Source: Dryocola sp. LX212 (GTDB taxonomy: Bacteria; Pseudomonadota; Gammaproteobacteria; Enterobacterales; Enterobacteriaceae). From it: DNA of 64,000 nucleotides. The DNA is taken from positions 3,782,001 to 3,846,000 of the forward strand of contig CP167917.1 in the NCBI GenBank assembly GCA_041504365.1. Reading direction: 5' to 3'. A program made the position numbers and the translations under genes. How positions within the stretch are numbered: position 1 is the stretch's first letter; each line of letters starts with the position of its first letter. The notes under the pieces are model-generated. The model saw only the letters and a program-made list of their open reading frames with translations, made no database searches and was not told the origin of the DNA. This document shows, one piece after another, positions 16,648 to 26,887 of the stretch.

Positions 16648-17910
16648 ATGGCATATTGTAGGATTAAGTCGTGTCGCAAAGAGATCAATCTCAGTAACAC
16701 TCACCGAGAAGCCTATTACGCTCACCGTTGTGACGATCACTACGCGGAATATCTGTCACGCAAGAATCAGCGTGAAGAACACGATCAGCAAGTCTGTGCA
16801 AATAAAGGCTGTAATAACACGCTAGAGGGTACCAGGAATCTCCTATACTGCTGCGATGCATGTCGTCGTGAATCTGAGAGTCGGTGGGATCCGTCTGAAC
16901 TCAGCAAGCTCATGGCCTGGTCATACGTCCAGCATATCGAACGTATGATCAATCGTAGCCCGTTGAAGCTAGGCTCTATTACCTGCATCGGTGATTTCAT
17001 AGCGTTGCTCAGACTGTACGTAGTTAAAGCGTCGTATCAGCGTAGCTATGCCGTTGTTCCCCTGGCCTCCGGTAAGTACAAGCCTAAGCCTCTGTTGGAG
17101 CTTGAGCTTTGTCATCTGTATCCGGTCAGTGCAGGCGGGGCTAATACCGCTGATAACATCATCATCGCTCCTAAGCTCATAAATCGTAAGAACAATTCCG
17201 CTATTCCCTGTCAGGATAGTACCTTCAGAGGCGTTGTATCGGACGGTGAGCTGATTCCGGTGGGCGATGACCTTGTTACCGGTCTGGTTGACCTTTATGG
17301 CGTAGAGGATGTTACAGAAGCTGTGAGCGAGCTTAGTAGGCCCACACGCTTCCACGGTAGCACTCGGCGGGATCCTGAGTTCAAGGGGATTCAACGTGAG
17401 CTCTCACTGTTCACCGTGTTACACAATGAGTTATGGCGCTTAAATCAACGTGAGCTGGCATCAATGCTGTCTGACATCAGGATGCTGAAGGAGCTTTCGT
17501 TAAATTTCCCCATCTACCTTGAGTTGCTGGCGATACTCGGTTTCTATGATGTGTTGACGGGTGAACGGGATCGGTTGCTGATCCGTATGCGTCGTATCCT
17601 GCGGGCATTCTTTGGTGATCCAGCTAACGGTAAATTAAGTCGGCTACCAGGCGGGATCGAGGGCTATAAGGCGGTGATGTATCTTTTCATTCGCGAGCAC
17701 CTGGACCGTTATTTCGGCGTTGAACTCGAACGTCAGGATTCCGTGGTAGCCTTCTACAATCGTTTCTTCTCACTACCGGTCGTTGACAGTCATATAAGCA
17801 GCGGTGAGTTTGTCAGTTATGTATACCGTGACGGGGTTAAGCGTCCGGAACCAACCGGCTTTTTCACGCCTGACGAAACGACGATCTCGTTATTCGAGCT
17901 AACCGACTGA
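16648..17910 (+). CDS. HNH-type zinc protein, putative nuclease
   Basis: 420 residues. Four CxxC-like pairs occupy the N-terminus (CRIKSC; CDDH; CANKGC; CCDAC), consistent with zinc ribbons. At about residues 150-185 comes an HNH-like motif, LELCHLYPVSAGGANTADNI followed by NRKNNS, as in DNA-cutting HNH endonucleases. The C-terminal ~220 residues are helical with no family I can name. ATG 16648 lacks a strong ribosome site. A terminator follows at 17943-17970, then a decayed partial copy of this gene. Position inside a defence-rich island suggests a nuclease defence role; this is inference. Confidence 0.75.
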   Translation: MAYCRIKSCRKEINLSNTHREAYYAHRCDDHYAEYLSRKNQREEHDQQVCANKGCNNTLEGTRNLLYCCDACRRESESRWDPSELSKLMAWSYVQHIERMINRSPLKLGSITCIGDFIALLRLYVVKASYQRSYAVVPLASGKYKPKPLLELELCHLYPVSAGGANTADNIIIAPKLINRKNNSAIPCQDSTFRGVVSDGELIPVGDDLVTGLVDLYGVEDVTEAVSELSRPTRFHGSTRRDPEFKGIQRELSLFTVLHNELWRLNQRELASMLSDIRMLKELSLNFPIYLELLAILGFYDVLTGERDRLLIRMRRILRAFFGDPANGKLSRLPGGIEGYKAVMYLFIREHLDRYFGVELERQDSVVAFYNRFFSLPVVDSHISSGEFVSYVYRDGVKRPEPTGFFTPDETTISLFELTD

Positions 17911-17942
17911 TTGCCCTGCTGTACTGTGGGTAGCATCACCAG

Positions 17943-17970
17943 GGCCACTTCCATGCAAGGTGGCCTTTTT
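17943..17970 (+). terminator. Terminator after HNH gene
   Basis: GGCCAC (17943-17948) pairs with GTGGCC (17960-17965) and is followed by TTTTT. A degenerate version, GGCCGC ... GTGGCC then TTTT, lies at about 18315-18340 after the decayed gene copy. Confidence 0.75.
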
Positions 17971-18039
17971 CGCTATGTTGCTTTGCCGAATAACTCAGCC
18001 ATCGTAAATCACTTCCCAGCTTATACCCCCGCTTCGCCA

Positions 18040-18262
18040 TCTCCTCTAACCTAATGAATCGTAATAACAATCCCGTTACCCCTGTAAGGAACATGCCTTC
18101 AGACGTACTGTATCGCCCGCTAAGCGGGTTCTGACGTTCTCAGCCCATGTTACCGCCTTTAAGCTGTGGATGATGTTACAGAAGCGCTGAGCAAGCTTGA
18201 GAGGCCTTACGTATTCCACGGTAGCTTTGAGTTCAAGGGAATTCGTCATGCTAAGCAACAGC
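18040..18262 (+). pseudogene. Decayed partial copy of the HNH gene
   Basis: Nucleotide similarity to 17155-17395 of the intact HNH gene is visible by eye. AATCGTAATAACAATCCCG aligns with AATCGTAAGAACAATTCCG, GATGTTACAGAAGCGCTGAG with GATGTTACAGAAGCTGTGAG, and CCACGGTAGC and GAGTTCAAGG are shared. Internal deletions and frame breaks prevent translation. The following sequence also carries a degraded copy of the HNH terminator. It is a tandem duplicate or recombination relic. Confidence 0.75.
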
Positions 18263-18480
18263 TTACAACGCTTTAAGATTGATCACCCGTTCAGACAAAC
18301 CCCTGCGTCATCAAGGCCGCATCTTTCGGAGTGGCCTTTTCCACATCAACTGTTCAGCGCCAACCCAGCGAGGCTGAAGCAGCGTCTGTTCCCGCGTATA
18401 GCCACGATAGCCCTACTCCACCAGCATAATGTGTGTTTTGTGCCGCATGCTGGTTTACACGCAGCGTTAAGGAGGTAAAC

Positions 18481-18540
18481 TTGAAGCTGTCTATTATTCA
18501 CGCTTATCAACATCACCAGAGAAACCATGTCACAACTTGA
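18481..18540 (+). CDS. Possible 19-residue leader peptide
   Basis: TTG 18481 follows a near-perfect Shine-Dalgarno TAAGGAGGT (18468-18476) with 5-nt spacing. The frame encodes MKLSIIHAYQHHQRNHVTT and ends at TGA 18538-18540, overlapping the dprA-like start (18527). No other gene uses this ribosome site, while the dprA-like ATG has only a weak one. It could couple translation into the downstream gene, or be chance. Low confidence. Confidence 0.35.
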   Translation: MKLSIIHAYQHHQRNHVTT

Positions 18541-19420
18541 TTTCGGTAGTCAGAATCCCTTTGAACGCGCTATATCACCTTTCGAGGAAATGGCGGCGTA
18601 TGAAGCTCTGTGGACCGAAAAAGGGGCCACGTTTAAGACCATTGCAGATAAGTTTCGACAGGCACCTGCCGGAGCTACGCCATCAGATCTGGTCTCGGGG
18701 AGCACAATAGACTCCTTCAAGATCAAGCTCAAAGAGATCATGTCCCGCTTTGCTGTCAGCGATATTGGCGTGCGTGTCCATGGCGCTGGTGAATATCCTC
18801 AGAAGCTGCGTGATGCCCGACACCCGATTGAAGTGCTCTACTATCAGGGTTGGTGGGATTTAGTGAACACGCGCTCTGTCGCTGTTGTAGGCTCACGGAA
18901 GGTGTCTGAAGAAGGCATTCGTCGCACACGTAAGCTGGTCAAATGTCTGGTCGAAGATGGCTTCACTATCGTTTCCGGGCTTGCTGAAGGCGTTGATACC
19001 CAGGCCCATCAGACCGCCCTGGCGCTTGGCGGTGATACCATTGCCGTCATCGGTACGCCACTGTCACACAACTACCCTAAGCAGAACAGCGAACTGCAGC
19101 ACACGATCCGCGATAACCACCTGCTCATAAGCCAGGTGCCATTCCAGCGCTATCTGGACCAGGATTTCCGTAGCAATCGCATCTTCTTCCCGGAACGTAA
19201 CGTCACCATGTCTGCGCTGACGGAAGCGACGATCATCATTGAGGCCTCAGAAACATCGGGTACGCTCACCCAGGCGCGTGCAGCACTCGCACAGGGCCGT
19301 AAGCTGTTCATTCTTGAGTCCTGCTTCCAGAATCCGGCACTGACCTGGCCCGCTCGCTTCGAAGCGCAGGGCGCTATCAGAGTCAAAGATTACGAGGATG
19401 TAAGGAGAAATCTTCTGTGA
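18527..19420 (+). CDS. DprA-like Rossmann-fold protein
   Basis: Related to DprA/Smf, which in transformation loads RecA on incoming single-stranded DNA. It has 297 residues: an ~90-residue N-terminal part, then the DprA core with VAVVGSRKVSEEG, the diagnostic IVSGLAEGVDTQAHQTAL, and EATIIIEASETSGTLTQA. It lacks the C-terminal winged helix of housekeeping DprA. It overlaps the next gene by 4 nt (GTGA). Standalone island DprA-like genes beside phosphoribosyltransferases and restriction systems suggest a phage-defence role rather than competence; this is inference. An alternative is a nucleotide-signal sensor (Rossmann/LOG-like). Confidence 0.85.
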   Translation: MSQLDFGSQNPFERAISPFEEMAAYEALWTEKGATFKTIADKFRQAPAGATPSDLVSGSTIDSFKIKLKEIMSRFAVSDIGVRVHGAGEYPQKLRDARHPIEVLYYQGWWDLVNTRSVAVVGSRKVSEEGIRRTRKLVKCLVEDGFTIVSGLAEGVDTQAHQTALALGGDTIAVIGTPLSHNYPKQNSELQHTIRDNHLLISQVPFQRYLDQDFRSNRIFFPERNVTMSALTEATIIIEASETSGTLTQARAALAQGRKLFILESCFQNPALTWPARFEAQGAIRVKDYEDVRRNLL

Positions 19421-20070
19421 CTTTTCGCCTTACCCAAATCGATGACCTGGTTCGTGGGCAGCACTACCACCTGGAAGAAGACGATCTGTGCTACTTCTTC
19501 GGTGAATACACAGCAAGACGTGGGGCGACGCACAGTGCCACAAACCAGCTGATAATGAACCTCAAGAAAGGTAACGACAGACGAGGCAGGCCAGAGTATC
19601 GCTATAAGGGTCAGGCTATCGATGACGTTGCGCGGATGGTCAACAACAGCTTTGGTGGAGCGATCGCCAACTACACTTTCGTTCCCGTTCCGCCCTCAAA
19701 ATGTAGAACGGATGCCGCCTATGACGATCGAATGGCCGCCGTTTTACGCAAAGTCCACGAGCTGAACCCGGCGCTGGATTTCCGTGAACTGGTCTGGCAG
19801 GAGTCATCGACGGTCGCCTCACATGAAGCGGCGAATAACCGCCCGACCGTTGACGCGATCATGGAGAACTACCGTCTGGATGAGGCGCTGATACCGGGTG
19901 TTAAGCAGAACATCATTGTATTTGATGATGTTCTTACCGCTGGATGCCATTTCAGGGCCATGAAACGCTTCCTGTTGCGATATTTCCCTCAAGCCAATGT
20001 CCTGGGGCTGTTTGTCGCCAGAACGGCCAGAGAAGCCGATATAGCGAGCCTGTTCGACCTTCTGGACTAA
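19417..20070 (+). CDS. ComF-like phosphoribosyltransferase-family protein
   Basis: 217 residues, starting at GTG 19417 and overlapping the DprA-like stop. The C-terminal half carries the type I PRTase PRPP-binding pattern: IIVFDDVLTAGCHFRAMKR (two Asp then T-G-like loop), preceded by a strand-rich region (FVPVPPSKCRTDAAYDDRM) similar to ComF-type proteins. The N-terminal ~60 residues include LCYFFGEYTARRG. The housekeeping ComF has an N-terminal zinc finger; this one does not. It is strictly coupled to the DprA-like gene, so the two probably act together. The substrate is unknown. Confidence 0.8.
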   Translation: MTFRLTQIDDLVRGQHYHLEEDDLCYFFGEYTARRGATHSATNQLIMNLKKGNDRRGRPEYRYKGQAIDDVARMVNNSFGGAIANYTFVPVPPSKCRTDAAYDDRMAAVLRKVHELNPALDFRELVWQESSTVASHEAANNRPTVDAIMENYRLDEALIPGVKQNIIVFDDVLTAGCHFRAMKRFLLRYFPQANVLGLFVARTAREADIASLFDLLD

Positions 20071-20259
20071 ATTTCAGGCCAAATGCCATTACTTCCGCCC
20101 TGAATCGGGACATCTGGCTTACTTACGCCATGAATTTGTTGATCTTTGTCGCGACTTACTCGAAAACCACCACAGCCCTCGCCCAAATCCCCCCAACACA
20201 CACAAAGTGAGGTAAAATCGCCGGAATAACAGTGAATAGACACCGTAAGGGATTCAACC

Positions 20260-21816
20260 ATGACAAGCCTTCAACAGCGCGCTGAGTTACACCGTCAAAT
20301 CTGGGCCATTGCCAACGATGTCCGGGGCTCAGTCGATGGCTGGGACTTTAAGCAATATGTCCTTGGCGCACTCTTCTATCGTTTCATCAGCGAAAATTTC
20401 TCCAGCTACATCGAAGCCGGTGATGACAGCGTCAACTACGCAGCACTTGATGACAGTATCATTACTGACGATATCAAAGACGATGCCATCAAAACCAAAG
20501 GCTACTTCATCTACCCGAGCCAGTTGTTCCGTAATGTGGCCGCGAAAGCGAATACCAATGACCGTCTCAACGCTGATTTGAACAGCATCTTTGTGGCGAT
20601 AGAAAGCTCGGCCTTCGGTTATCCTTCTGAAGCCGATATCAAGGGCCTGTTTGCCGACTTCGACACCACCAGCAACCGCCTGGGTAACACTGTTAAAGAT
20701 AAGAACACTCGCCTGGCCGCAGTACTGAAAGGTGTCGAAGGCTTAAAGCTGGGTGATTTCGATGCACACCAGATTGACCTGTTCGGCGATGCGTATGAAT
20801 TCCTGATCTCCAACTACGCAGCGAATGCCGGGAAGTCAGGTGGCGAATTCTTCACGCCACAGCACGTCTCTAAGCTGATTGCCCAACTGGCGATGCACGG
20901 TCAGACCCACGTTAACAAAATCTACGACCCGGCAGCTGGTTCAGGCTCTCTGCTGCTTCAGGCGAAAAAGCATTTCGATAATCACATCATCGAAGAAGGC
21001 TTCTTTGGTCAGGAGATAAACCATACGACGTTCAACCTGGCGCGTATGAACATGTTCCTGCACAACATCAACTACGACAAGTTTGATATCAGGTTGGGCA
21101 ACACCCTGACTGACCCGCACTTCGGCGATGAGAAACCGTTCGATGCGATCGTTTCTAACCCGCCTTACTCGGTAAAGTGGATTGGGAGTGATGACCCGAC
21201 GCTGATTAACGATGAGCGCTTTGCCCCCGCAGGCGTACTCGCACCGAAATCCAAAGCTGACTTTGCATTTGTGCTGCATGCCCTGAACTATCTGTCAGCC
21301 AAGGGCCGTGCGGCGATAGTCTGCTTCCCTGGGATTTTCTACCGTGGCGGCGCTGAGCAGAAGATCCGTCAGTATCTGGTTGATAACAACTACGTTGAGA
21401 CAGTGATTTCACTTGCGCCAAACCTGTTCTTCGGCACCACCATCGCCGTTAACATCCTGGTGCTATCAAAGCACAAAGCTGATACCCGCGTGCAGTTCAT
21501 CGATGCCAGCGGTCTGTTCAAGAAAGAAACGAATAACAACGTCCTGACCGATGCCCACATCAAGCAGATTATGCAGGTGTTCGAGAGCAAGGCCGATACC
21601 GACCATCTGGCGAAATCTGTGGAGCTTGAAGCTGTTGCCGCCAATGGCTATAACCTGTCGGTCAGCAGCTATGTCGAAGCGAAAGACACGCGTGAAATTG
21701 TCGATATCACCGAACTGAATGCCGAACTGAAAACTACCGTCAGCAAGATTGATCAGTTACGTCAGGACATTGATGCGATTGTAGCCGAAATTGAAGGTAG
21801 CGAGGCGCAGGCATGA
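20260..21816 (+). CDS. hsdM: HsdM, type I restriction-modification methyltransferase
   Basis: Adenine-N6 DNA methyltransferase subunit; forms M2S with HsdS for host protection and M2SR2 with HsdR for cleavage. It has 518 residues. An N-terminal helical domain ([21 protein letters not shown]) precedes the SAM-binding motif DPAAGSGSL (Asp223) and the catalytic N300-P-P-Y303. Size and sequence resemble the EcoR124 (type IC) family. AAGGG sits upstream of ATG 20260, and the 3' end overlaps hsdS by 4 nt (ATGA). The 189-bp upstream gap probably holds its promoter. Confidence 0.95.
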   Translation: MTSLQQRAELHRQIWAIANDVRGSVDGWDFKQYVLGALFYRFISENFSSYIEAGDDSVNYAALDDSIITDDIKDDAIKTKGYFIYPSQLFRNVAAKANTNDRLNADLNSIFVAIESSAFGYPSEADIKGLFADFDTTSNRLGNTVKDKNTRLAAVLKGVEGLKLGDFDAHQIDLFGDAYEFLISNYAANAGKSGGEFFTPQHVSKLIAQLAMHGQTHVNKIYDPAAGSGSLLLQAKKHFDNHIIEEGFFGQEINHTTFNLARMNMFLHNINYDKFDIRLGNTLTDPHFGDEKPFDAIVSNPPYSVKWIGSDDPTLINDERFAPAGVLAPKSKADFAFVLHALNYLSAKGRAAIVCFPGIFYRGGAEQKIRQYLVDNNYVETVISLAPNLFFGTTIAVNILVLSKHKADTRVQFIDASGLFKKETNNNVLTDAHIKQIMQVFESKADTDHLAKSVELEAVAANGYNLSVSSYVEAKDTREIVDITELNAELKTTVSKIDQLRQDIDAIVAEIEGSEAQA

Positions 21817-23003
21817 GCGAGCTGAGCTACCTGGAAAAGCTGCTGGATGGAGCCGAGGTTGAGTGGAAAGCATTGGGTTCTGTTGCTGATATTGGTACTG
21901 GAAGCTCGAATCGCCAGGATGAAAGCGAAGACGGCGCTCACCCATTCTATGTTCGCTCAAAGAATATCCTTAAGTCTGATACTTTTGAATTTGATGAGGC
22001 GGCCATAGTCATTCCTGGCGAGGGTGGGATTGGAGATATTTTCCACTATGTTGAAGGAAAGTATGCATTACACCAGAGGGCCTATCGAATTCATATCAAA
22101 TCAGACTGTGTGAACACGAAATTCTTGTACCACTTCATGTCATCACGGTTTAAGCAGTATATTTTAATGAAAAGCGTGGGAGCGACAGCTACCTCAATCA
22201 GAAAGCCTATGTTGGAAGGGTTTGAAATTCCCATTCCCTGCCCAGGCAACCCTGAGAAGTCCCTTGCTATCCAGGCTGAAATCGTCCGGATTCTGGATAC
22301 ATTTACCGCCCTTACCGCAGAGCTTACCGCAGAGCTTACCGCAGAGCTCACCATGCGCAAGAAGCAGTACAGCTATTATCGGGACCAATTGCTGAGCTTC
22401 GAAGAAGGAGAAGCTGACTGGAAGATGCTGGATCATATTTGTACTTTGATTTCTGCTGGCGGTGATGTACCTGAAAATTGTGTTAAAGGACAGACACAAC
22501 CAACTAGCGAATACCCTTACCCAATCTACGCAAACGCAACGGATGTAAAGGGATTATATGGCTACACCGATTCGTACAAGATTGATAGCAATGCGGTAAC
22601 AATTTCTGCGCGAGGTGCAAAAGTTGGATACCACACAGTCAGAGAAGCAAAGTTCACCCCAATAATTCGCCTGATAGTGTTAGTCGCCAACAAGAATTTG
22701 GTCAGAACACGATATCTTAATTATGTTTTGGACATGACGCCTATTGGGGGTACAGATGGGGGAATCCCACAACTTACCGTTCCTATGGTGAAGAAAATTA
22801 GCGTCCCGATTCCTTTCGCGAGTGATCCTAACAGATCACTTGCGGAACAAGATCGTGTCGTTGCCATCCTGGACAAATTCGACACCCTGACAAGTTCCAT
22901 CACCGAGGGCCTGCCCCGCGAAATCGAGCTGCGCCACAAGCAGTACGAGTACTACCGGGATTTGCTGTTCAGCTTCCCGAAGCCTGATACAGCAGCTCAC
23001 TGA
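21813..23003 (+). CDS. hsdS: HsdS, type I specificity subunit with TAEL repeats
   Basis: Sets the bipartite DNA target of the type I complex. It has 396 residues: target-recognition domain 1 (to about residue 155), a central conserved region ending in LDTF, then LTAE repeated three times (residues 167-178), [16 protein letters not shown], target-recognition domain 2, and a C-terminal conserved region ([19 protein letters not shown]) mirroring the centre. In EcoR124 the number of such repeats sets the spacer between half-sites. The recognition sequence cannot be read from the protein alone. It overlaps hsdM by 4 nt; hsdR follows after 121 bp. Confidence 0.95.
   Translation: MSELSYLEKLLDGAEVEWKALGSVADIGTGSSNRQDESEDGAHPFYVRSKNILKSDTFEFDEAAIVIPGEGGIGDIFHYVEGKYALHQRAYRIHIKSDCVNTKFLYHFMSSRFKQYILMKSVGATATSIRKPMLEGFEIPIPCPGNPEKSLAIQAEIVRILDTFTALTAELTAELTAELTMRKKQYSYYRDQLLSFEEGEADWKMLDHICTLISAGGDVPENCVKGQTQPTSEYPYPIYANATDVKGLYGYTDSYKIDSNAVTISARGAKVGYHTVREAKFTPIIRLIVLVANKNLVRTRYLNYVLDMTPIGGTDGGIPQLTVPMVKKISVPIPFASDPNRSLAEQDRVVAILDKFDTLTSSITEGLPREIELRHKQYEYYRDLLFSFPKPDTAAH
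22311..22346 (+). repeat. Three tandem 12-bp repeats in hsdS
   Basis: CTTACCGCAGAG occurs three times in a row (22311, 22323, 22335), with a fourth partial CTCACC. Each unit encodes LTAE. Slipped-strand or unequal recombination can change copy number in frame, lengthening or shortening the helical linker between the two recognition domains. Confidence 0.95.
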
Positions 23004-23124
23004 CGAAAATGAGACGGCCTCCGACCGGCATCTGCTGGTCGGGGTATACACAGCCATGTTTACTTACCGGTAGCTTTGTATTTTCCTCTGCCGGTTATTG
23101 CCCTACCGGCACACAGGATGCGCT

Positions 23125-26100
23125 ATGACTCAACAGACCCACACCATTGCTGAATCCAACAACTTTATCGTTCTCGATAAGTTCACCAAAACCCAGGATC
23201 TCGGCGAAAGCTACCAGAGCGAATCAGACCTGGAGCGAGAACTGATTCAGGACCTGCGTAATCAGGGGTATGACTTTGTCTCAATGGCCTCGCAGCAGGC
23301 GATGCTGGCAAATGTCAGGACACAACTCCAGGCGCTCAATGGCGTGGTGTTTAACGACAGCGAATGGCGGCGATTCTGTGAAAGCTATCTGGACAGCCCG
23401 AGCGACAGCAGCCTCGACAAGACCCGCAAAATCCATATCGACTACATCTGCGACTTTACCTTCGATAACGGCCAGCTTGAAAACATCTACCTGATTGACA
23501 AGAAGAACCTGGTGCGTAACAAGGTGCAGGTCATCCAGCAGTTTGAGCAGGCCGGGTCGCATGCTAACCGCTATGATGTCACCCTGCTGGTGAATGGTCT
23601 GCCACTGGTTCAGGTTGAGCTGAAAAAGCGCGGCGTGGCGATTCGGGAAGCGTTCAACCAGATTCACCGCTACAGCAAAGAGAGCTTTAACAGCGACAAC
23701 TCGCTGTTCAAATACCTGCAGCTGTTTGTGATATCGAACGGTACCGACACTCGCTACTTTGCTAACACCACGAAGCGCGACAAGAACAGCTTCGACTTCA
23801 CCATGAACTGGGCGAAATCCGATAACACCCTGATTAAAGACCTGAAGGACTTCACCGCCACCTTTTTCCAGAAGCATACCCTGCTTAACGTGCTGTTCAG
23901 TTACAGCGTGTTTGACAGCAGCCAGACGCTGCTGGTGATGCGTCCGTATCAGATTGCCGCTACCGAGCGCATTATGTGGAAAATCAACAGTTCCTTTAAG
24001 GCGAAGAGCTGGTCGAAGCCTGAGGGTGGCGGCTATATCTGGCACACCACTGGCTCGGGCAAGACGCTTACCAGCTTTAAAGCCGCCCGGCTTGCTACTG
24101 AACTGGACTTCATCGACAAAGTCTTCTTCGTGGTTGACCGCAAAGACCTCGATTATCAGACCATGAAAGAATACCAGCGCTTTTCGCCCGAGAGCGTCAA
24201 TGGCTCAGATAACACCGCCGGGCTGAAGCGTAACCTGGAAAAGGATGATAACAAAATCATCGTTACCACCATCCAGAAGCTTAACAACCTGATGAAGGGA
24301 GAGGCCGACCTTCCGGTCTATCGTCAGCAGGTCGTGTTTATCTTTGATGAGTGCCACCGCAGCCAGTTTGGTGAGGCTCAGAAGAACCTGAAAAAGAAAT
24401 TCACCCGCTTCTATCAGTTTGGCTTCACAGGTACGCCTATATTTCCGCAGAACGCCCTGGGGGCTGAGACTACCGCCAGCGTGTTTGGCCGCGAGCTGCA
24501 CTCCTATGTGATAACCGATGCGATTCGGGACGAGAAGGTGCTGAAATTCAAGGTGGACTACAACGATGTCCGCCCGCAGTTCAAAGCACTGGAAGAGGAA
24601 ACCGACGAGAGAAAGCTCAGCGCGGCAGAGAACCAACAGGCCTTTCTGCACCCGCGTCGCACCGAAGAAATCAGCCGCTATATCCTCGCGCATTTCCGCC
24701 AGAAAACACACCGTTCCTTCCCTGGCGCAAGGGGCTTTAACGCCATGTTCGCCGTGAGCAGCGTCGATGCTGCCAAAGCCTATTATGAAACTTTCAAACT
24801 GCTACAGCAGGAAGCGTCAGCGGCATCAACGACGTATAAGCCGCTGAGGGTGGCGACCATCTACTCCTTTGCTGCCAATGAAGAACAAAGTGCCGTTGGC
24901 GACATCATTGATGAAAGTTTCGACGTCAGTGCGATGAACAGCAGCGCCAAAGAGTTTCTGGATGCGGCTATTGATGACTACAACAGCCACTTCAAAACCA
25001 ACTTCAGCACCGACAGTAATGGTTTCCAGAACTATTACCGTGATTTAGCCCAGCGCGTGAAGAACCAGGATATCGATCTGTTAATTGTCGTGGGGATGTT
25101 CTTAACCGGCTTTGATGCCCCGACACTGAACACCCTGTTCGTGGACAAAAACCTGCGCTACCACGGCCTGATGCAGGCATTCTCCCGCACCAACCGAATT
25201 TACGATGCCACCAAAACGTTCGGCAACATCGTTACCTTCCGCAATCTGGAACGGGCGACGGTGGATGCCATCACGCTGTTTGGCGACAAGAACACCAAAA
25301 ATGTAGTGCTGGAAAAGAGCTACAAAGAGTACATGGAGGGCTTTAACGACATCGTCACCGGTGAAGCTAAACGGGGCTTTATGGAGATCGTCACCGCACT
25401 GGAGCACCGCTTCCCTGACCCAACCGAGATTGAGAGCGAGACAGAGAAAAAGGCCTTTGTGAAGCTATTTGGTGAGTATCTGCGGGCAGAGAACATCCTG
25501 CAAAACTACGATGAATTCGCCACACTGAAAGCCCTGCAGAGCGTTGACACCAGTGACCCGGCAGCAATTGAAGCCTTCAAGGCTGAGCATTATCTGGATG
25601 ACGAAAAGCTGGCTGAGCTCCAGACCATCCGACTGCCGCCAGAGCGCAAGGTGCAGGATTATCGCTCGGTGTATAACGACATCCGCGACTGGCAACGCAA
25701 AGAGAAAGCTGCAGGTGACAGGGATAAATCGACCACCGACTGGGACGATGTGGTGTTTGAGATTGACCTGCTGAAGTCACAGGAAATCAATCTGGACTAC
25801 ATTCTCGGGCTGATTTTCGAGCATAACAAGCAGAACAGAAACAAAGCGGGACTCACCGAAGAAGTCAGACGTCTGATACGTTCAAGTCTCGGCAACCGCG
25901 CCAAAGAAGGTCTGGTTGTTGACTTCATTCAGCAAACTAATCTCGATGAGCTGCCTGACAAGGCCGGGATTATCGATGCGTTCTTCACTTTTGCGCAGCG
26001 TGAGCAGCAGCGCGAAGCGGACGCATTGATAAAGGAAGAGAACCTGAACGAAGAGGCGGCAAGACGTTATATCCGCACCTCGCTGAAGCGTGAGTATGCG

Positions 26101-26241
26101 ACAGAGAACGGCACGGAGCTTAATGAGACCCTACCCAAACTCAGCCCTCTTAACCCGCAGTACAAAACGAAAAAGCAGACCGTTTTCCAGAAAATCGTCG
26201 CCTTTATCGAGAAGTTCAAAGGTGTTGGCGGCCAACTCTGA
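23125..26241 (+). CDS. hsdR: HsdR, type I restriction motor/nuclease
   Basis: ATP-dependent translocase and endonuclease that cuts unmodified DNA away from the recognition site. It has 1038 residues, the size I recall for EcoR124I HsdR. The PD-(D/E)XK nuclease is D151, E165 and K167 ([18 protein letters not shown]), and Walker A is TGSGKT at 309-314 (Lys313). The DECH helicase box (IFDECHRSQ), the FTGTP motif and the C-terminal helical domain follow. I use ATG 23125 after an AGGA site; an in-frame start 27 nt upstream is not family-like. A hairpin (CCGACC ... GGTCGG, about 23028-23050) lies in the hsdS-hsdR gap. The gene is intact. Confidence 0.96.
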   Translation: MTQQTHTIAESNNFIVLDKFTKTQDLGESYQSESDLERELIQDLRNQGYDFVSMASQQAMLANVRTQLQALNGVVFNDSEWRRFCESYLDSPSDSSLDKTRKIHIDYICDFTFDNGQLENIYLIDKKNLVRNKVQVIQQFEQAGSHANRYDVTLLVNGLPLVQVELKKRGVAIREAFNQIHRYSKESFNSDNSLFKYLQLFVISNGTDTRYFANTTKRDKNSFDFTMNWAKSDNTLIKDLKDFTATFFQKHTLLNVLFSYSVFDSSQTLLVMRPYQIAATERIMWKINSSFKAKSWSKPEGGGYIWHTTGSGKTLTSFKAARLATELDFIDKVFFVVDRKDLDYQTMKEYQRFSPESVNGSDNTAGLKRNLEKDDNKIIVTTIQKLNNLMKGEADLPVYRQQVVFIFDECHRSQFGEAQKNLKKKFTRFYQFGFTGTPIFPQNALGAETTASVFGRELHSYVITDAIRDEKVLKFKVDYNDVRPQFKALEEETDERKLSAAENQQAFLHPRRTEEISRYILAHFRQKTHRSFPGARGFNAMFAVSSVDAAKAYYETFKLLQQEASAASTTYKPLRVATIYSFAANEEQSAVGDIIDESFDVSAMNSSAKEFLDAAIDDYNSHFKTNFSTDSNGFQNYYRDLAQRVKNQDIDLLIVVGMFLTGFDAPTLNTLFVDKNLRYHGLMQAFSRTNRIYDATKTFGNIVTFRNLERATVDAITLFGDKNTKNVVLEKSYKEYMEGFNDIVTGEAKRGFMEIVTALEHRFPDPTEIESETEKKAFVKLFGEYLRAENILQNYDEFATLKALQSVDTSDPAAIEAFKAEHYLDDEKLAELQTIRLPPERKVQDYRSVYNDIRDWQRKEKAAGDRDKSTTDWDDVVFEIDLLKSQEINLDYILGLIFEHNKQNRNKAGLTEEVRRLIRSSLGNRAKEGLVVDFIQQTNLDELPDKAGIIDAFFTFAQREQQREADALIKEENLNEEAARRYIRTSLKREYATENGTELNETLPKLSPLNPQYKTKKQTVFQKIVAFIEKFKGVGGQL

Positions 26242-26419
26242 TCATCCAGGCTTAGAGGGGAGGAGTAACGCCCTTCCCTCCATGCTGTTGGCAGGCATCC
26301 TTACTCTGCCCTGCTCTCAAACTCCGATACAAAATCATCGCGATAGATACAGAGTTGTTGTTGCACGGCATTACTACGCAGCCCACCATGTGAGAAACGA
26401 TCTAAAGGAAAGAGGCAAC

Positions 26420-26836
26420 ATGAGCAAGGCGATTGATAACCTACAGGCTGCGATGTTAAAGGCGATGACCGAACGTCCCACTGTCGGAGGATTTCCGTAT
26501 CTGGCTGAGACGTTACGTGCAGCTGGCGTGAAAGTTAACGAATGGACACTGCCATCCTGCCAGAGCCTGTACTTAACTGATGCGGGTCCAGTCGTGATGC
26601 AGAGTCAGCCACTCATCTCGAACATTGCGAACGTGCCGATGTTTGATGAAGAGGCCGTGATTCACGCGCTTCGGGAAGATCAGGCCGGGAGAACCACATT
26701 CCCCGAGTTTCTGGCGGCAATCTGGCTGGCGGGTGTTGTACGCTATGTCGTGGATTTTCCTGGTCGCCAGGTCGCGTATTTTGGCTGCAATGGCGAAAGC
26801 TACGTGGAAGCGTATCCGGCCATCACACTCGATTAA
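26420..26836 (+). CDS. DUF1398 family (YbcV-like) protein
   Basis: 138 residues of the DUF1398 family found in prophages and islands (E. coli YbcV); function unknown, once called phage envelope protein without good support. It has no signal peptide. Conserved features include PYLAETLRAAGVKVNEW, the ALREDQAGRTTFPEFL segment and the C-terminal YFGCNGESYVEAYP. The start at ATG 26420 follows AAAGAGG; longer frames upstream overlap hsdR and read as non-coding. It is cargo between hsdR and the T6SS operon with no obvious operon partner. Confidence 0.85.
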   Translation: MSKAIDNLQAAMLKAMTERPTVGGFPYLAETLRAAGVKVNEWTLPSCQSLYLTDAGPVVMQSQPLISNIANVPMFDEEAVIHALREDQAGRTTFPEFLAAIWLAGVVRYVVDFPGRQVAYFGCNGESYVEAYPAITLD

Positions 26837-26887
26837 GCCGTCAACCAGCAGGCGGGAACCTTAAGATCATTCCCGTCTGTCGAATGC

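Noticed and set aside
18527..20070. DprA-like and ComF-like genes as natural-competence genes
   Set aside because: Both lack housekeeping domains (winged helix, zinc finger) and sit in a mobile defence-rich island, so a competence role is unlikely.
22311..22346. Short tandem repeat as a possible CRISPR array
   Set aside because: 12-bp contiguous repeats without spacers inside a coding frame; they are the HsdS linker repeat. No CRISPR array or cas gene was seen in the window.
23281..24045. 254-codon minus-strand open frame
   Set aside because: Antisense to hsdR, whose catalytic residues are all in place.
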